A DNA stretch of 64,000 nucleotides from Crocinitomicaceae bacterium (GTDB lineage: Bacteria > Bacteroidota > Bacteroidia > Flavobacteriales_D > Crocinitomicaceae), in NCBI GenBank assembly GCA_016708105.1, contig JADJGJ010000002.1, positions 124,001-188,000 on the forward strand. The letters run 5' to 3'. A model generated the notes under the pieces. It was not told the DNA's origin. It saw only the letters and a program-made list of their open reading frames with translations, and did no database searches. Numbering within the stretch: the stretch's first letter is position 1; each line of letters opens with the position of its first letter. A program made the translations under genes and the position numbers. Positions 51,824 through 60,091 of this stretch are shown piece after piece.

Positions 51824-53083
51824 ATGGATGATGGTCCCCAGACGGTACTCATAATTTTGATAAGCCTGATTTTTTCAGCTTTTTTTTCAGGTGCTGAGAT
51901 TGCATTTGTATCGGCCAATAAACTGAAAATTGAGCTGGATTATAAACAAGGACATCTCAGCGGAAGAATACTTCACTATTTTGTTCAACATACTTCCCGG
52001 TTCTTATCTTCATTGCTTGTTGGAAATAATCTTTCATTGGTAATTTATGGCCTGTTCATGGCTAAACTTCTTGCCCCGGTTTATGGGCAAATTGCGCAAG
52101 AACCTTTTCTCATCATTTTGCTTCAAGCTATTAGTGCTACGCTTATTGTTTTGGTAACTGCTGAATTTTTGCCCAAGGTATTTTTTGCACTCAACCCAAA
52201 TAAAAAATTGCAGTGGACAGCCATCCCACTGCTCATTTTTTATGTTCTGTTATTTATTCCCACAATTATTATTACGGCAGTTTCAAAATTGTTACTGCGT
52301 TTAATTGGTGTTAAAACAATTGAAGCCCAACCCTCTTTCTCACGGTCTGACCTTGATCGTTTTGTTAGAGATATTGACGAAAAAATGGAAGGCAAAAGTG
52401 AATTGGATAATGAAATTCAAATTCTCAAAAATGCATTGGAATTTTCAAGCGTCAAGGCGAAAGACTGCATGGTTCCTCGCACAGATATTGAAGCGATTGC
52501 AATTGACAGTTCACTTGCGGAATTGAAAAATAGGTTCATTCAAACCGGTTATTCAAAAATTTTAATCTATCGTGACAATACTGATAACATGGTGGGCTAC
52601 GTGCATGCCTTTGAGTTATTTCATGAGCCAAGTTCAATTCAACAAATTTTATTTCCGGTTTTCATCATTCCTGAAAATGCCCTGGTGAAAGAAATTTTAT
52701 CACAGTTTACCCGTACTAAAAGAAGCATTGCAGTGGTGGTTGATGAATTTGGTGGTATAGCCGGCATGGTGACAGTTGAAGACATCATTGAAGAAATTTT
52801 TGGAGAAATCAGAGATGAGCATGATGTAGAAGAAGAGATTGAAAGGGTTGCGGGTCAAAAAACCTGGCTCTTGTCCGGCAAACTGCAGATTGATTATTTG
52901 AATGATAAATACAGTTTTGATTTACCAAAACTTGATAGCTTTGAAACCCTCGCAGGGTTGGTGCTTCATAAACTTGAAGACATTCCTGACGCTGGAGCAA
53001 AAATTGAAACAGAAAAATTAATTATTGAGGTGATTAGCGCCACCGATACGCGCATTCTAAGCCTTAAAGTGAGTTTAAAATAA
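51824..53083 (+). CDS. CorC/HlyC/GldE-like protein (CNNM, CBS pair, transporter-associated domain)
   Basis: The 419-residue protein has the CNNM/DUF21 membrane domain at about 1-175 (AFFSGAEIAFVSANKLKIEL, LLVGNNLSLVIYGLFMAKLL). Two CBS domains follow at about 205-325 (MVPRTDIEAIA, VVVDEFGGIAGMVTVEDIIEEIF). A C-terminal CorC_HlyC domain runs to the end. The family includes Mg/Co efflux proteins and GldE of gliding bacteria. GldE is usually beside gldD, which is absent here, so the general name is kept. Ion homeostasis at the inner membrane is the likely role. Confidence 0.88.
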   Translation: MDDGPQTVLIILISLIFSAFFSGAEIAFVSANKLKIELDYKQGHLSGRILHYFVQHTSRFLSSLLVGNNLSLVIYGLFMAKLLAPVYGQIAQEPFLIILLQAISATLIVLVTAEFLPKVFFALNPNKKLQWTAIPLLIFYVLLFIPTIIITAVSKLLLRLIGVKTIEAQPSFSRSDLDRFVRDIDEKMEGKSELDNEIQILKNALEFSSVKAKDCMVPRTDIEAIAIDSSLAELKNRFIQTGYSKILIYRDNTDNMVGYVHAFELFHEPSSIQQILFPVFIIPENALVKEILSQFTRTKRSIAVVVDEFGGIAGMVTVEDIIEEIFGEIRDEHDVEEEIERVAGQKTWLLSGKLQIDYLNDKYSFDLPKLDSFETLAGLVLHKLEDIPDAGAKIETEKLIIEVISATDTRILSLKVSLK

Positions 53084-53144
53084 TATGCAACCATTTATTG
53101 GATGTTATTTTTATTTAAAATTCACCTGTCTCGGCTTGATCTCA

Positions 53145-53174
53145 TTGAGATGCCATAATAATTTTGTATATTTG
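53145..53174 (+). promoter_or_regulatory. promoter of the bactofilin-atp operon (TTG-N19-TAtaTTTG)
   Basis: TTG at 53145-53147 and TATATTTG at 53167-53174 are 19 bases apart. The bactofilin ATG is at 53198, giving a leader of about 15-20 bases. The fit to the Bacteroidota consensus is complete. Confidence 0.78.
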
Positions 53175-53197
53175 ACATTCATCAAAAACGGATTGGG

Positions 53198-53617
53198 ATG
53201 TTTAAAGGAAGCAGCAGTAAAGCAGAAGCCGTGAATTCACCAGACAAGTTAAACCGTCTGGTAGAAGGTACTTCAGTAAAAGGTGATGTAAAAACCGATA
53301 GCAACTTCAGGTTGGACGGCGAATTAATTGGCACCCTTAATACCTTAGGCAAGTTGGTTGTTGGTCCGCAAGGTCGTATTGAAGGAGATATTATATGCGG
53401 CAACGCGGATATTGAAGGAGAAGTAATAGGCAATATCAGAGTGGATGGAACCCTTCTGTTAAAAGCCACTGCCAACGTAAAAGGAAATATTATAACACAA
53501 AAATTGGGCATTGAAACCGGGGCAACTTTCAACGGCAATTGTCAAATGGGTAAAGATATTTCCACACAAAACTCTGTTCCATTGAATCAGCCATCTGAAA
53601 ATGAGCTGGTATACTAA
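53198..53617 (+). CDS. bactofilin (polymer-forming cytoskeletal protein)
   Basis: The 139-residue protein has the bactofilin (DUF583) core of about 100 residues. Its right-handed beta-helix has short turns (IEGDIICGNADIEGEVIGNIRVDG, read as repeated G-x-I/V units), flanked by disordered ends. Bactofilins polymerise into filaments without nucleotides and help place cell-wall or envelope machinery. It is the first gene of the ATP synthase transcript, and its stop overlaps the atpZ start (TAATGA). Confidence 0.9.
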   Translation: MFKGSSSKAEAVNSPDKLNRLVEGTSVKGDVKTDSNFRLDGELIGTLNTLGKLVVGPQGRIEGDIICGNADIEGEVIGNIRVDGTLLLKATANVKGNIITQKLGIETGATFNGNCQMGKDISTQNSVPLNQPSENELVY

Positions 53618-53847
53618 TGACTCAAGCCGGTAAAAAAAAGCAAGGTCCAAATCCTTATATCCGGTTTTCATCGGTGGGTGTTCAAATGGGTTTGATGATT
53701 GGCGCCGGAGCTTGGGGAGGCTCAGCGTTAGATAATTATCTTAAATACCAAAAACCTGTTTTCACTATTGTTTTCAGCTTGCTGGCTATTGGTATATCCC
53801 TGTTCCTTGTGATCCGTGAGGCAATCAGACTTTCAAAAGATGAATAA
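53617..53847 (+). CDS. atpZ: AtpZ/AtpI-type small membrane protein
   Basis: The 76-residue protein has two membrane segments with the AtpZ pattern: RFSSVGVQMGLMIGAGAWGG, then KPVFTIVFSLLAIGISLFLVIREAIRL. AtpI/AtpZ proteins are membrane accessory factors of F-type ATP synthase, implicated in c-ring assembly or Mg transport. Its end overlaps the next gene by 8 bases and its ATG overlaps the bactofilin stop. Confidence 0.87.
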   Translation: MTQAGKKKQGPNPYIRFSSVGVQMGLMIGAGAWGGSALDNYLKYQKPVFTIVFSLLAIGISLFLVIREAIRLSKDE

Positions 53848-54250
53848 TAAATTACTTTTTACTCAAATTGTCGTGCTGATTGCCGGGCTTGCGGCCGCAT
53901 GTGTGCTGCATTATTGGCTGGTCAACACTTTGTTATTGCAATACTTCATTCCGCAAACCTGGATTATATATTTGGTGGTGACATTACTTACAGTTTCTAC
54001 CGTGGTGGTGGTTACCTATCGTTACGCAAAGCAAAAAACGAGTGCAGCCATGGCCTATTTTGTTATGGCTTTTATTAAAATGGTGATCTCGGTTTTATTC
54101 CTTCTACCGTGGCTCATAAATAAAACACCATTAACAAAACCGTTCGTTTTACAATATATTATTGCTTTTTTTATTGCACTCTTTATAGAACTGGCTTTGA
54201 TAGCCAATGTTTTAAACCAGAAATCCGCGCTGTCAGTAAAAAATGATTAA
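53840..54250 (+). CDS. AtpI-like membrane protein of the ATP synthase operon
   Basis: The 136-residue product is read from the ATG at 53840, which overlaps the atpZ stop; an upstream ATG at 53816 would add a charged leader. It has four membrane segments (about 7-27, 38-58, 73-93, 105-125). Position between atpZ and atpB and topology match the AtpI/ATP synthase subunit I group, though sequence identity is weak. A role in assembling the F0 rotor is inferred. Confidence 0.7.
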   Translation: MNNKLLFTQIVVLIAGLAAACVLHYWLVNTLLLQYFIPQTWIIYLVVTLLTVSTVVVVTYRYAKQKTSAAMAYFVMAFIKMVISVLFLLPWLINKTPLTKPFVLQYIIAFFIALFIELALIANVLNQKSALSVKND

Positions 54251-54264
54251 AATCAATTTTATCA

Positions 54265-54297
54265 TTTGGTGATAACAAGTTTTTATACCTAATTTTG
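54265..54297 (+). promoter_or_regulatory. candidate second promoter before atpB (TTTG-N21-TAatTTTG)
   Basis: TTTG at 54265-54268 and TAATTTTG at 54290-54297 are 21 bases apart, at the upper end of the accepted range. The atpB ATG is 45 bases downstream. It would allow atpB-G transcription without the bactofilin gene. Confidence 0.5.
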
Positions 54298-54341
54298 CAG
54301 CGCTTTTTCGGAACAACCTTCTCCGGCATACACAGAAGCGT

Positions 54342-55463
54342 ATGAACAAACGTGTAAAAATTCTCGTCTCTCTTGTTGCAGTCCTGATTCTGTCTTTAGT
54401 TATTTATCCTGTGGCTTTTGCAACCAGTCCGGAACATAACGAGACGCATGAAGCGGAAACTTCACATGACCAACATGCTGAAGCTACTAAAGAATTTAAT
54501 ACAGCTGAACACGCAACGCACCATGCCAAAGATGCGCACGAGTTTCATTTCACAAATAATTTTGTTATTCCGCTCCCGGTTATATTATGGACAGAAAAAG
54601 GTCTGATAACATTTATGTCCTCAGAGTTTCACCATGATGATAAAGGACACCATGTAGTTGAAAAAGAGGGATTGAAATTTATTAAAATTCACGAGAAAAT
54701 TTATCAGTTAGAAGCGGGTGAAGATCATGCCGTTCTGGATGGACAACATCATCCAATGAATGCTAAGGCAACGTTGGATATTTCGCTTACAAAAAATGTG
54801 ATCACCATGTTTTTAGTTGCAATTCTGATGATATGGATTTTTATGGCCAGCGCAAAACATTACAGAATGGGTTCTCCGGCGGCTCCAAAAGGAATTGCAG
54901 GGTTTACTGAACCGTTGATTTTATTTGTGCGCGAAATCGCAACCGATAATATTCATGGGCACGACAAATACAAAAAATTCATGCCGTATTTATTGACCGT
55001 ATTTTTCTTTATTCTGATCGGAAATTTGCTTGGGTTGATTCCTTTCCTTGCAAATCCTAACATGACCGGTAGCATTTCAGTGACCATTGTACTGGCAACA
55101 TTTACTTTCATTGTTCAAATGATTCATTCTAAAAAGGCATTCTGGGCTCACATATTTGCGCCTCCAGGGGTACCTTGGGCTTTGTGGCCAATTCTGATTC
55201 CGATTGAATTTGCTGGGATTTTTATTAAACCGGGCGCTTTAGTGATTCGTTTGTTTGCAAATATTACCGCCGGGCACATCATTGTGGTTTCTTTGATCTC
55301 AGTAATTTTTGTTAATCAAAATATGGGATGGGCAGCCTTGTCAGTACCAATGACTTTGTTTATTTCTGTTCTTGAATTGCTTGTGGCGTTTTTGCAGGCG
55401 TATATTTTTACCATGTTGTCAGCATTGTTTATTGGCACGGCGGTAGATGAAGGACATCATTAA
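54342..55463 (+). CDS. atpB: ATP synthase F0 subunit a
   Basis: The 373-residue protein is about 100 residues longer than the E. coli one. An N-terminal signal-like segment (about 9-27) precedes a His/Glu-rich periplasmic extension to about residue 150. The conserved part then follows: FMPYLLTVFFFILIGNLLGLIPF, the essential arginine R303 in GALVIRLFANITAGH, and the last helices with FLQAYIFTMLSALFI. Long N-termini occur in Bacteroidota subunit a. The domain could bind metal or be cleaved; nothing in the sequence decides this. Confidence 0.95.
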   Translation: MNKRVKILVSLVAVLILSLVIYPVAFATSPEHNETHEAETSHDQHAEATKEFNTAEHATHHAKDAHEFHFTNNFVIPLPVILWTEKGLITFMSSEFHHDDKGHHVVEKEGLKFIKIHEKIYQLEAGEDHAVLDGQHHPMNAKATLDISLTKNVITMFLVAILMIWIFMASAKHYRMGSPAAPKGIAGFTEPLILFVREIATDNIHGHDKYKKFMPYLLTVFFFILIGNLLGLIPFLANPNMTGSISVTIVLATFTFIVQMIHSKKAFWAHIFAPPGVPWALWPILIPIEFAGIFIKPGALVIRLFANITAGHIIVVSLISVIFVNQNMGWAALSVPMTLFISVLELLVAFLQAYIFTMLSALFIGTAVDEGHH

Positions 55464-55495
55464 TTGTGTAATTGTTTAATTAAATATAAAGTAAA

Positions 55496-55702
55496 ATGGG
55501 ATCAACAGGAATCGCAGTACTTGGAGCAGGTTTAGCTGTTATCGGTGCCGGAATTGGTATTGGTAAAATTGGTGCTTCTGCCGTAGAATCAATGGCAAGA
55601 CAGCCTGAGATTGCAGGTAAAATTCAAACCGCAATGATCATCGCAGCGGCGCTGATTGAGGGTGCAACTCTCTTCGCAGTCGTTGTTGCTATGATGGGGT
55701 AA
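55496..55702 (+). CDS. atpE: ATP synthase F0 subunit c
   Basis: This 68-residue two-helix proteolipid has the RQP loop at R35-Q36-P37 and the ion-binding glutamate E55 in AALIEGATLFAVV. The residue after E55 is Gly, and the first helix has Ile where sodium-type rings have Gln (GAGIGIGKIG), so proton coupling is favoured. A strong terminator-like hairpin follows at 55711-55743. Confidence 0.96.
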   Translation: MGSTGIAVLGAGLAVIGAGIGIGKIGASAVESMARQPEIAGKIQTAMIIAAALIEGATLFAVVVAMMG

Positions 55703-55710
55703 TTAAAGGC

Positions 55711-55743
55711 TGGTGCAGAGGATTGCTCTGCACCACTTTTTTT
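55711..55743 (+). terminator. terminator-like hairpin between atpE and atpF
   Basis: TGGTGCAGAG (55711-55720) pairs with CTCTGCACCA (55726-55735) in a perfect 10-bp stem with loop GATTG. The T-run 55737-55743 follows, with a single C in front. It lies 8 bases after the atpE stop and 30 bases before the atpF ATG. As a partial terminator or a 3' stabiliser it would raise atpE relative to the genes behind. Confidence 0.85.
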
Positions 55744-55772
55744 GATTAAACAGAATATAAAAATAAGATACT

Positions 55773-56267
55773 ATGGATTTGATTACACCCGCAATTGGGC
55801 AGATGGTTTGGGCAAGTATAGTTTTCGTGCTCTTATTATTCTTGCTGGCAAAGTTTGCATGGAAACCAATTTTAAAATCGGTAGAAGAGCGTGAAAAAAC
55901 AATTTCAGATTCAATTGCATTGGCTGAAAAAACGCAAGCTGAAATGAAACAACTTCAGGCACAAAATGAAACGCTATTGCGTGATGCACGTGCTGAAAGA
56001 GATTTGATGATTAAAGAAGCTGCTGAAACCGGCAAAAAACTTATTCAGGATTCAAAAGACGAAGCAAAAATTCAGTTCAATAAAATTGTTGCAGAGGCGC
56101 AGGATGTAATTAAAGCTGAAAAGGCAGCTGCATTGGCTGACTTGAAAACACAAGTGGCTTCTTTCTCTATTGAGATTGCTGAAAAAGTGATCAAAGGAGA
56201 ATTATCATCAAATGACAAACAAAAAGCACTCGCTGATAAACTGGCAGGTGAAATTAATCTTAACTAA
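55773..56267 (+). CDS. atpF: ATP synthase F0 subunit b
   Basis: The 164-residue protein has one membrane segment at about 9-27 and then a long charged helix: VEEREKTISDSIALAEKTQAEM and DEAKIQFNKIVAEAQDVIKAEKA. This is the peripheral stalk that couples F1 to subunit a. The FAWKPILKSVEERE junction is characteristic. It starts 30 bases after the hairpin and is 5 bases before atpH. Confidence 0.95.
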   Translation: MDLITPAIGQMVWASIVFVLLLFLLAKFAWKPILKSVEEREKTISDSIALAEKTQAEMKQLQAQNETLLRDARAERDLMIKEAAETGKKLIQDSKDEAKIQFNKIVAEAQDVIKAEKAAALADLKTQVASFSIEIAEKVIKGELSSNDKQKALADKLAGEINLN

Positions 56268-56272
56268 TCAGC

Positions 56273-56806
56273 ATGAATACCAGAGTAGCGTCACGATATG
56301 CACAAGCTTTGCTTGATCTGGCAATTGAGCAGAATCAGCTCGACCGGGTGGATGCTGATATGGCATCACTGCATGATGTTTGCCAGGATTCAAAAGATCT
56401 GACAAGCGTAATGAAAAGTCCGGTAATTTCACCATTCAAAAAGGTTGAAATTTTGAATACCATTTTTGGAAAAACAATGAACCAAATGTCATTGGCTTTT
56501 ATGTCTTTGATTGTAAAAAATTCAAGAGCGGCATTGTTACCTGAGATAGCTGAAAGTTTTATTCACCTGAGCAAAAAACATCGCAATATTTTGGATGTTT
56601 ATCTTACCGCGGCACAGCCACTTGACCAATCAGTAAAAGATAAAATTTTACTCAAAGTGAAAGCGGTCCATAATGGACAAATTAATATCATTGAGAAAAC
56701 TGATCCACAATTGTTAGGTGGATTTATTGTACGCATGGACGATCGTCAGATTGATGCATCAATTGCAAATCAACTGACAAACCTTAAGAATATATTATTA
56801 AACTGA
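56273..56806 (+). CDS. atpH: ATP synthase F1 subunit delta
   Basis: The 177-residue protein starts RVASRYAQALLDLAIEQNQL, the family N-terminal helix bundle, with MKSPVISPFKKVEIL in its middle. It ends with the IEKTDPQLLGGFIVRMDDRQIDAS segment that binds subunit b. Length and ends are usual. Confidence 0.95.
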   Translation: MNTRVASRYAQALLDLAIEQNQLDRVDADMASLHDVCQDSKDLTSVMKSPVISPFKKVEILNTIFGKTMNQMSLAFMSLIVKNSRAALLPEIAESFIHLSKKHRNILDVYLTAAQPLDQSVKDKILLKVKAVHNGQINIIEKTDPQLLGGFIVRMDDRQIDASIANQLTNLKNILLN

Positions 56807-56843
56807 AACAGGCTTGGCCTGACTAAAGCTAAATTAAAATAAC

Positions 56844-58418
56844 ATGGCAAACATTAAACCAGCAGAAGTTTCTGCAATACTGAGAGAACAGTTATCCGGT
56901 TTTAAATCGGAGGCAGAACTTGAAGAGGTAGGCACCGTGCTCCAGGTGGGTGACGGTATTGCACGCGTCTACGGACTTTCAGGTGTTCAATATGGTGAAA
57001 TGGTGGAATTCCGCAACGGACTGCGCGCTATTGCACTGAACCTTGAAGAAGATAACGTCGGTGTCGTTTTGCTTGGTAAATCTGACGAAATTAAAGAAGG
57101 AGATACAGTAAAACGTCTTGGATTAATTGCCTCATTGAAAGTTGGTGAAGGCATTGTTGGACGTGTGGTTGATACCATGGGTAATGCTATTGATGGTAAA
57201 GGACCAATTCAAGGTGAAACTTTTGAAATGCCATTAGAGCGTAAAGCACCCGGTGTAATTTTTAGACAACCGGTAAATGAACCATTGCAAACGGGTATCA
57301 AAGCTATTGATGCCATGATTCCAATTGGTCGTGGACAACGTGAGTTGATCATTGGTGACCGTCAAACCGGAAAAACTACGGTTGCTATTGATACGATCAT
57401 CAATCAGAAAGAATTTTACGACAAAGGAGAGCCGGTATATTGTATTTATGTTGCAATTGGACAAAAAGGATCTACCGTTGCAGGATTATTGAAAAAACTT
57501 ACTGATGCGGGCGCAATGGCTTATACTACAATTGTTGCAGCTAACGCATCTGACCCGGCTCCAATGCAATTCTATGCTCCATTTGCAGGTGCTGCTATCG
57601 GAGAATATTTCCGTGATACCGGTCGTCCGGCGTTGATTATTTATGATGACTTGTCAAAACAGGCGGTTGCTTATCGTGAGGTGTCTTTGCTTTTAAGAAG
57701 ACCACCGGGACGTGAGGCTTATCCTGGTGACGTATTCTATTTGCACTCACGTTTGCTTGAGCGTGCTGCAAAAGTGATTAAAGATGATAAAATTGCTTCT
57801 ACCATGAATGACCTTCCTCCTTCATTGCGTGGAAAGGTAAAAGGCGGTGGATCGTTAACTGCTCTTCCAATTATTGAAACGCAAGCAGGTGACGTGTCAG
57901 CTTATATTCCAACAAACGTAATTTCTATTACTGACGGACAGATTTTCCTTGAGTCAAACTTGTTTAACGCGGGTGTACGTCCTGCAATTAACGTAGGTAT
58001 TTCTGTGTCACGTGTAGGTGGTAATGCGCAAATTAAATCTATGAAAAAAGTGGCAGGTACACTTAAGTTGGATCAAGCCCAATATCGTGAGCTGGAAGCA
58101 TTCGCAAAATTTGGATCTGATTTGGATGCTGCTACTAAATCAGTACTTGATAAAGGTGCGCGCAACGTAGAAATTCTTAAACAAAATGAAGGAGATCCGT
58201 TTACGGTAGAGAATCAGATTGCTATTATTTATGCCGGTTCAAAAGGATTACTTTCTAACGTGCCGGTAAATAAAGTGAAAGCGTTTGAAAAAGAATATCT
58301 GACCTACTTGAATGCACAACACCGTGATGTTCTTGATCAGTTGAAGGCAGGAAAGTTTGAAGATGCAATCACATCGGTACTTGAAAAAACCGCAAAAGAA
58401 ATTGCATCTAAATACTAA
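56844..58418 (+). CDS. atpA: ATP synthase F1 subunit alpha
   Basis: The 524-residue protein has the Walker A motif GDRQTGKT at 171-178, Walker B-type ALIIYDDLSKQAVAYRE and the family signature PAINVGISVSRVGG. It begins IKPAEVSAILREQLSGF, as usual. It binds ATP at the non-catalytic sites of the hexamer and carries the catalytic-site arginine in SVSRVG. The gene for the catalytic beta subunit is not nearby. Confidence 0.97.
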   Translation: MANIKPAEVSAILREQLSGFKSEAELEEVGTVLQVGDGIARVYGLSGVQYGEMVEFRNGLRAIALNLEEDNVGVVLLGKSDEIKEGDTVKRLGLIASLKVGEGIVGRVVDTMGNAIDGKGPIQGETFEMPLERKAPGVIFRQPVNEPLQTGIKAIDAMIPIGRGQRELIIGDRQTGKTTVAIDTIINQKEFYDKGEPVYCIYVAIGQKGSTVAGLLKKLTDAGAMAYTTIVAANASDPAPMQFYAPFAGAAIGEYFRDTGRPALIIYDDLSKQAVAYREVSLLLRRPPGREAYPGDVFYLHSRLLERAAKVIKDDKIASTMNDLPPSLRGKVKGGGSLTALPIIETQAGDVSAYIPTNVISITDGQIFLESNLFNAGVRPAINVGISVSRVGGNAQIKSMKKVAGTLKLDQAQYRELEAFAKFGSDLDAATKSVLDKGARNVEILKQNEGDPFTVENQIAIIYAGSKGLLSNVPVNKVKAFEKEYLTYLNAQHRDVLDQLKAGKFEDAITSVLEKTAKEIASKY

Positions 58419-58435
58419 AAAAGTCACTTTGAAAA

Positions 58436-59314
58436 ATGGCTAATTTAAAAGAGATACGGAATCGCATTACATCAGTTGGATCTACCATGCAGATTACTTC
58501 TGCCATGAAAATGGTGTCAGCAGCTAAATTGAAACGTGCGCAAGATGCCGTGATTAAAATGCGGCCGTATGCTGAAAAGCTTCATCATATTCTTGGCAAT
58601 CTTTCTGCCTCATTGGATACTTCAGAGAATGAATATTCAATGCAGCGTGATGTGAAAAATGTATTGCTTATTGTGATGAGTTCTAATCGCGGTCTGTGCG
58701 GTGGTTTCAATAACTACGTGATTAAAGAAGCTTTGCGTCAGGCTCGTGAGACATACAAGGATCAAAATGTTGCCGTGCTAACAGTTGGAAAAAAAGCAAC
58801 AGACACATTTAAAAAATCAAATTACTATATCAAAGGATCTGATTTACCAAAAAATTTAGATGATGTGTGGGGCACGCTCAATTTCGCTACGGTTGGTCCT
58901 ATTGCTGAAAAAATCATGAAGAGTTTCACCAATGGTCAAATTGATAAAGTTGTTTTAGTTTACAACCGTTTCAAAAATGTGGCAACACAGGTGGTTACTG
59001 TTGAACAGTTTTTGCCAATTGTGCCGAAAAAACAAGATGAAAAATCAGCAAATCTTGATTATATATTTGAACCTTCTAAGGAAGAAATTGTGAGTGAATT
59101 GATTCCAAAATCATTAAAAATTCAATTCTACAGTGCCTTACTTGATTCGTTTGCAGGTGAACACGGTGCACGAATGACTGCGATGCACAAAGCAACAGAC
59201 AATGCCACTGCACTGAATAAAAAACTTAAACTAGAATACAATAAAGCACGTCAAGCTGCAATTACAAATGAAATTCTTGAAATTGTAGGTGGTGCTGAAG
59301 CCCTTAATGGATAA
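58436..59314 (+). CDS. atpG: ATP synthase F1 subunit gamma
   Basis: The 292-residue rotor subunit starts NLKEIRNRITSVGSTMQITSAM and ends with the typical helix (ARMTAMHKATDNATALNKKL) and ITNEILEIVGGAEAL. SSNRGLCGGFN is present near residue 80. It is the last atp gene, followed after 20 bases by a strong terminator, so the operon lacks atpD and atpC. Confidence 0.96.
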   Translation: MANLKEIRNRITSVGSTMQITSAMKMVSAAKLKRAQDAVIKMRPYAEKLHHILGNLSASLDTSENEYSMQRDVKNVLLIVMSSNRGLCGGFNNYVIKEALRQARETYKDQNVAVLTVGKKATDTFKKSNYYIKGSDLPKNLDDVWGTLNFATVGPIAEKIMKSFTNGQIDKVVLVYNRFKNVATQVVTVEQFLPIVPKKQDEKSANLDYIFEPSKEEIVSELIPKSLKIQFYSALLDSFAGEHGARMTAMHKATDNATALNKKLKLEYNKARQAAITNEILEIVGGAEALNG

Positions 59315-59334
59315 ACAATTCTATTGATTTCTTT

Positions 59335-59373
59335 AAATCCCGATTGAACAACTTGTTTGATCGGGATTTTTTT
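59335..59373 (+). terminator. intrinsic terminator of the atp operon
   Basis: AAATCCCGAT (59335-59344) pairs with ATCGGGATTT (59360-59369) in a 10-bp stem and is followed by a T-run to 59373. Confidence 0.92.
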
Positions 59374-59481
59374 ATTTCCTGTGATAACTGACCCTAAAAA
59401 ATTCATAGTCACGAATTCTGCGTAATTTTATCACGTGACAAGATGAGGTATACTCATGTTAAGTCAACAAATCAATTGTAT

Positions 59482-60081
59482 ATGATTATTGAAATTGAAG
59501 ATAAACTGGTTTCATCAGAACTTTTTACCAAAGATTTTGTATGTAACCTGCAGGCATGCAAAGGCGCTTGCTGTTTAGAAGGCGACACGGGTGCACCACT
59601 TGAGAGAAAAGAAATTACCTTAATTGAAAAAAATCTGGACAAAATAACTCCTTTCATGACATCTGAAGGAATAGGAGTGGTGAATCAACAAGGTGTTTTT
59701 TATCATGATCCTTTTGGTGATCCGGTTACGTCATTAGTAGAGGGTAAAGATTGTGTTTTTGTTTTCAGAGATGAGCAGGGAATCACCAAATGTGCAATTG
59801 AAAAAGCCTACCGCGACGGGAAAATAGATTTTAATAAACCCATATCTTGTCATTTGTATCCTATACGTACACGCAAACTTGCCAAACATGAATCACTCAA
59901 CTATGATAGATGGTCAATTTGTGATGATGCCTGCAAATTGGGTAAAGAACTTCAGGTACCGGTATTCAGATTTTTAAAAGAACCAATCATCAGACGATAC
60001 GGTGAAGCCTTTTTCAAAGAACTTGAAATAGCCGAAGAGGCAATAAAAAATCAAGCAAAAGAAAAAAAGAAATCAAAGTGA
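59482..60081 (+). CDS. DUF3109 family protein
   Basis: From the ATG at 59482 (MIIEIEDKLVSSELF, the family start) the product is 199 residues; an in-frame ATG at 59443 is less likely. The cysteine motif is CNLQACKGACC, followed by EGDTGAPLE. Further cysteines lie in DCVFVFRDEQGITKC, ISCHLYPIR and ICDDACKLG. The set of conserved cysteines suggests a metal or Fe-S binding protein (the group overlaps YkgJ-like CxxxCxxC proteins), but the role is unknown. The gene is 10 bases before rnpA. Confidence 0.88.
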   Translation: MIIEIEDKLVSSELFTKDFVCNLQACKGACCLEGDTGAPLERKEITLIEKNLDKITPFMTSEGIGVVNQQGVFYHDPFGDPVTSLVEGKDCVFVFRDEQGITKCAIEKAYRDGKIDFNKPISCHLYPIRTRKLAKHESLNYDRWSICDDACKLGKELQVPVFRFLKEPIIRRYGEAFFKELEIAEEAIKNQAKEKKKSK

Positions 60082-60091
60082 AAATCAAGAG

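Noticed and set aside
51824..53083. Naming the CorC-like protein GldE
   Set aside because: The domain set fits, but the usual gldD neighbour is absent and the family is broad; a whole-genome search would be needed.
55711..55743. End of the atp operon
   Set aside because: atpF follows after 30 bases without a promoter consensus in between and the operon continues to atpG, so full termination here is not credible; treated as partial terminator.
53198..59314. Sodium-driven ATP synthase
   Set aside because: Subunit c has Gly after E55 and Ile where sodium-type rings have Gln, so the known sodium signature is missing.
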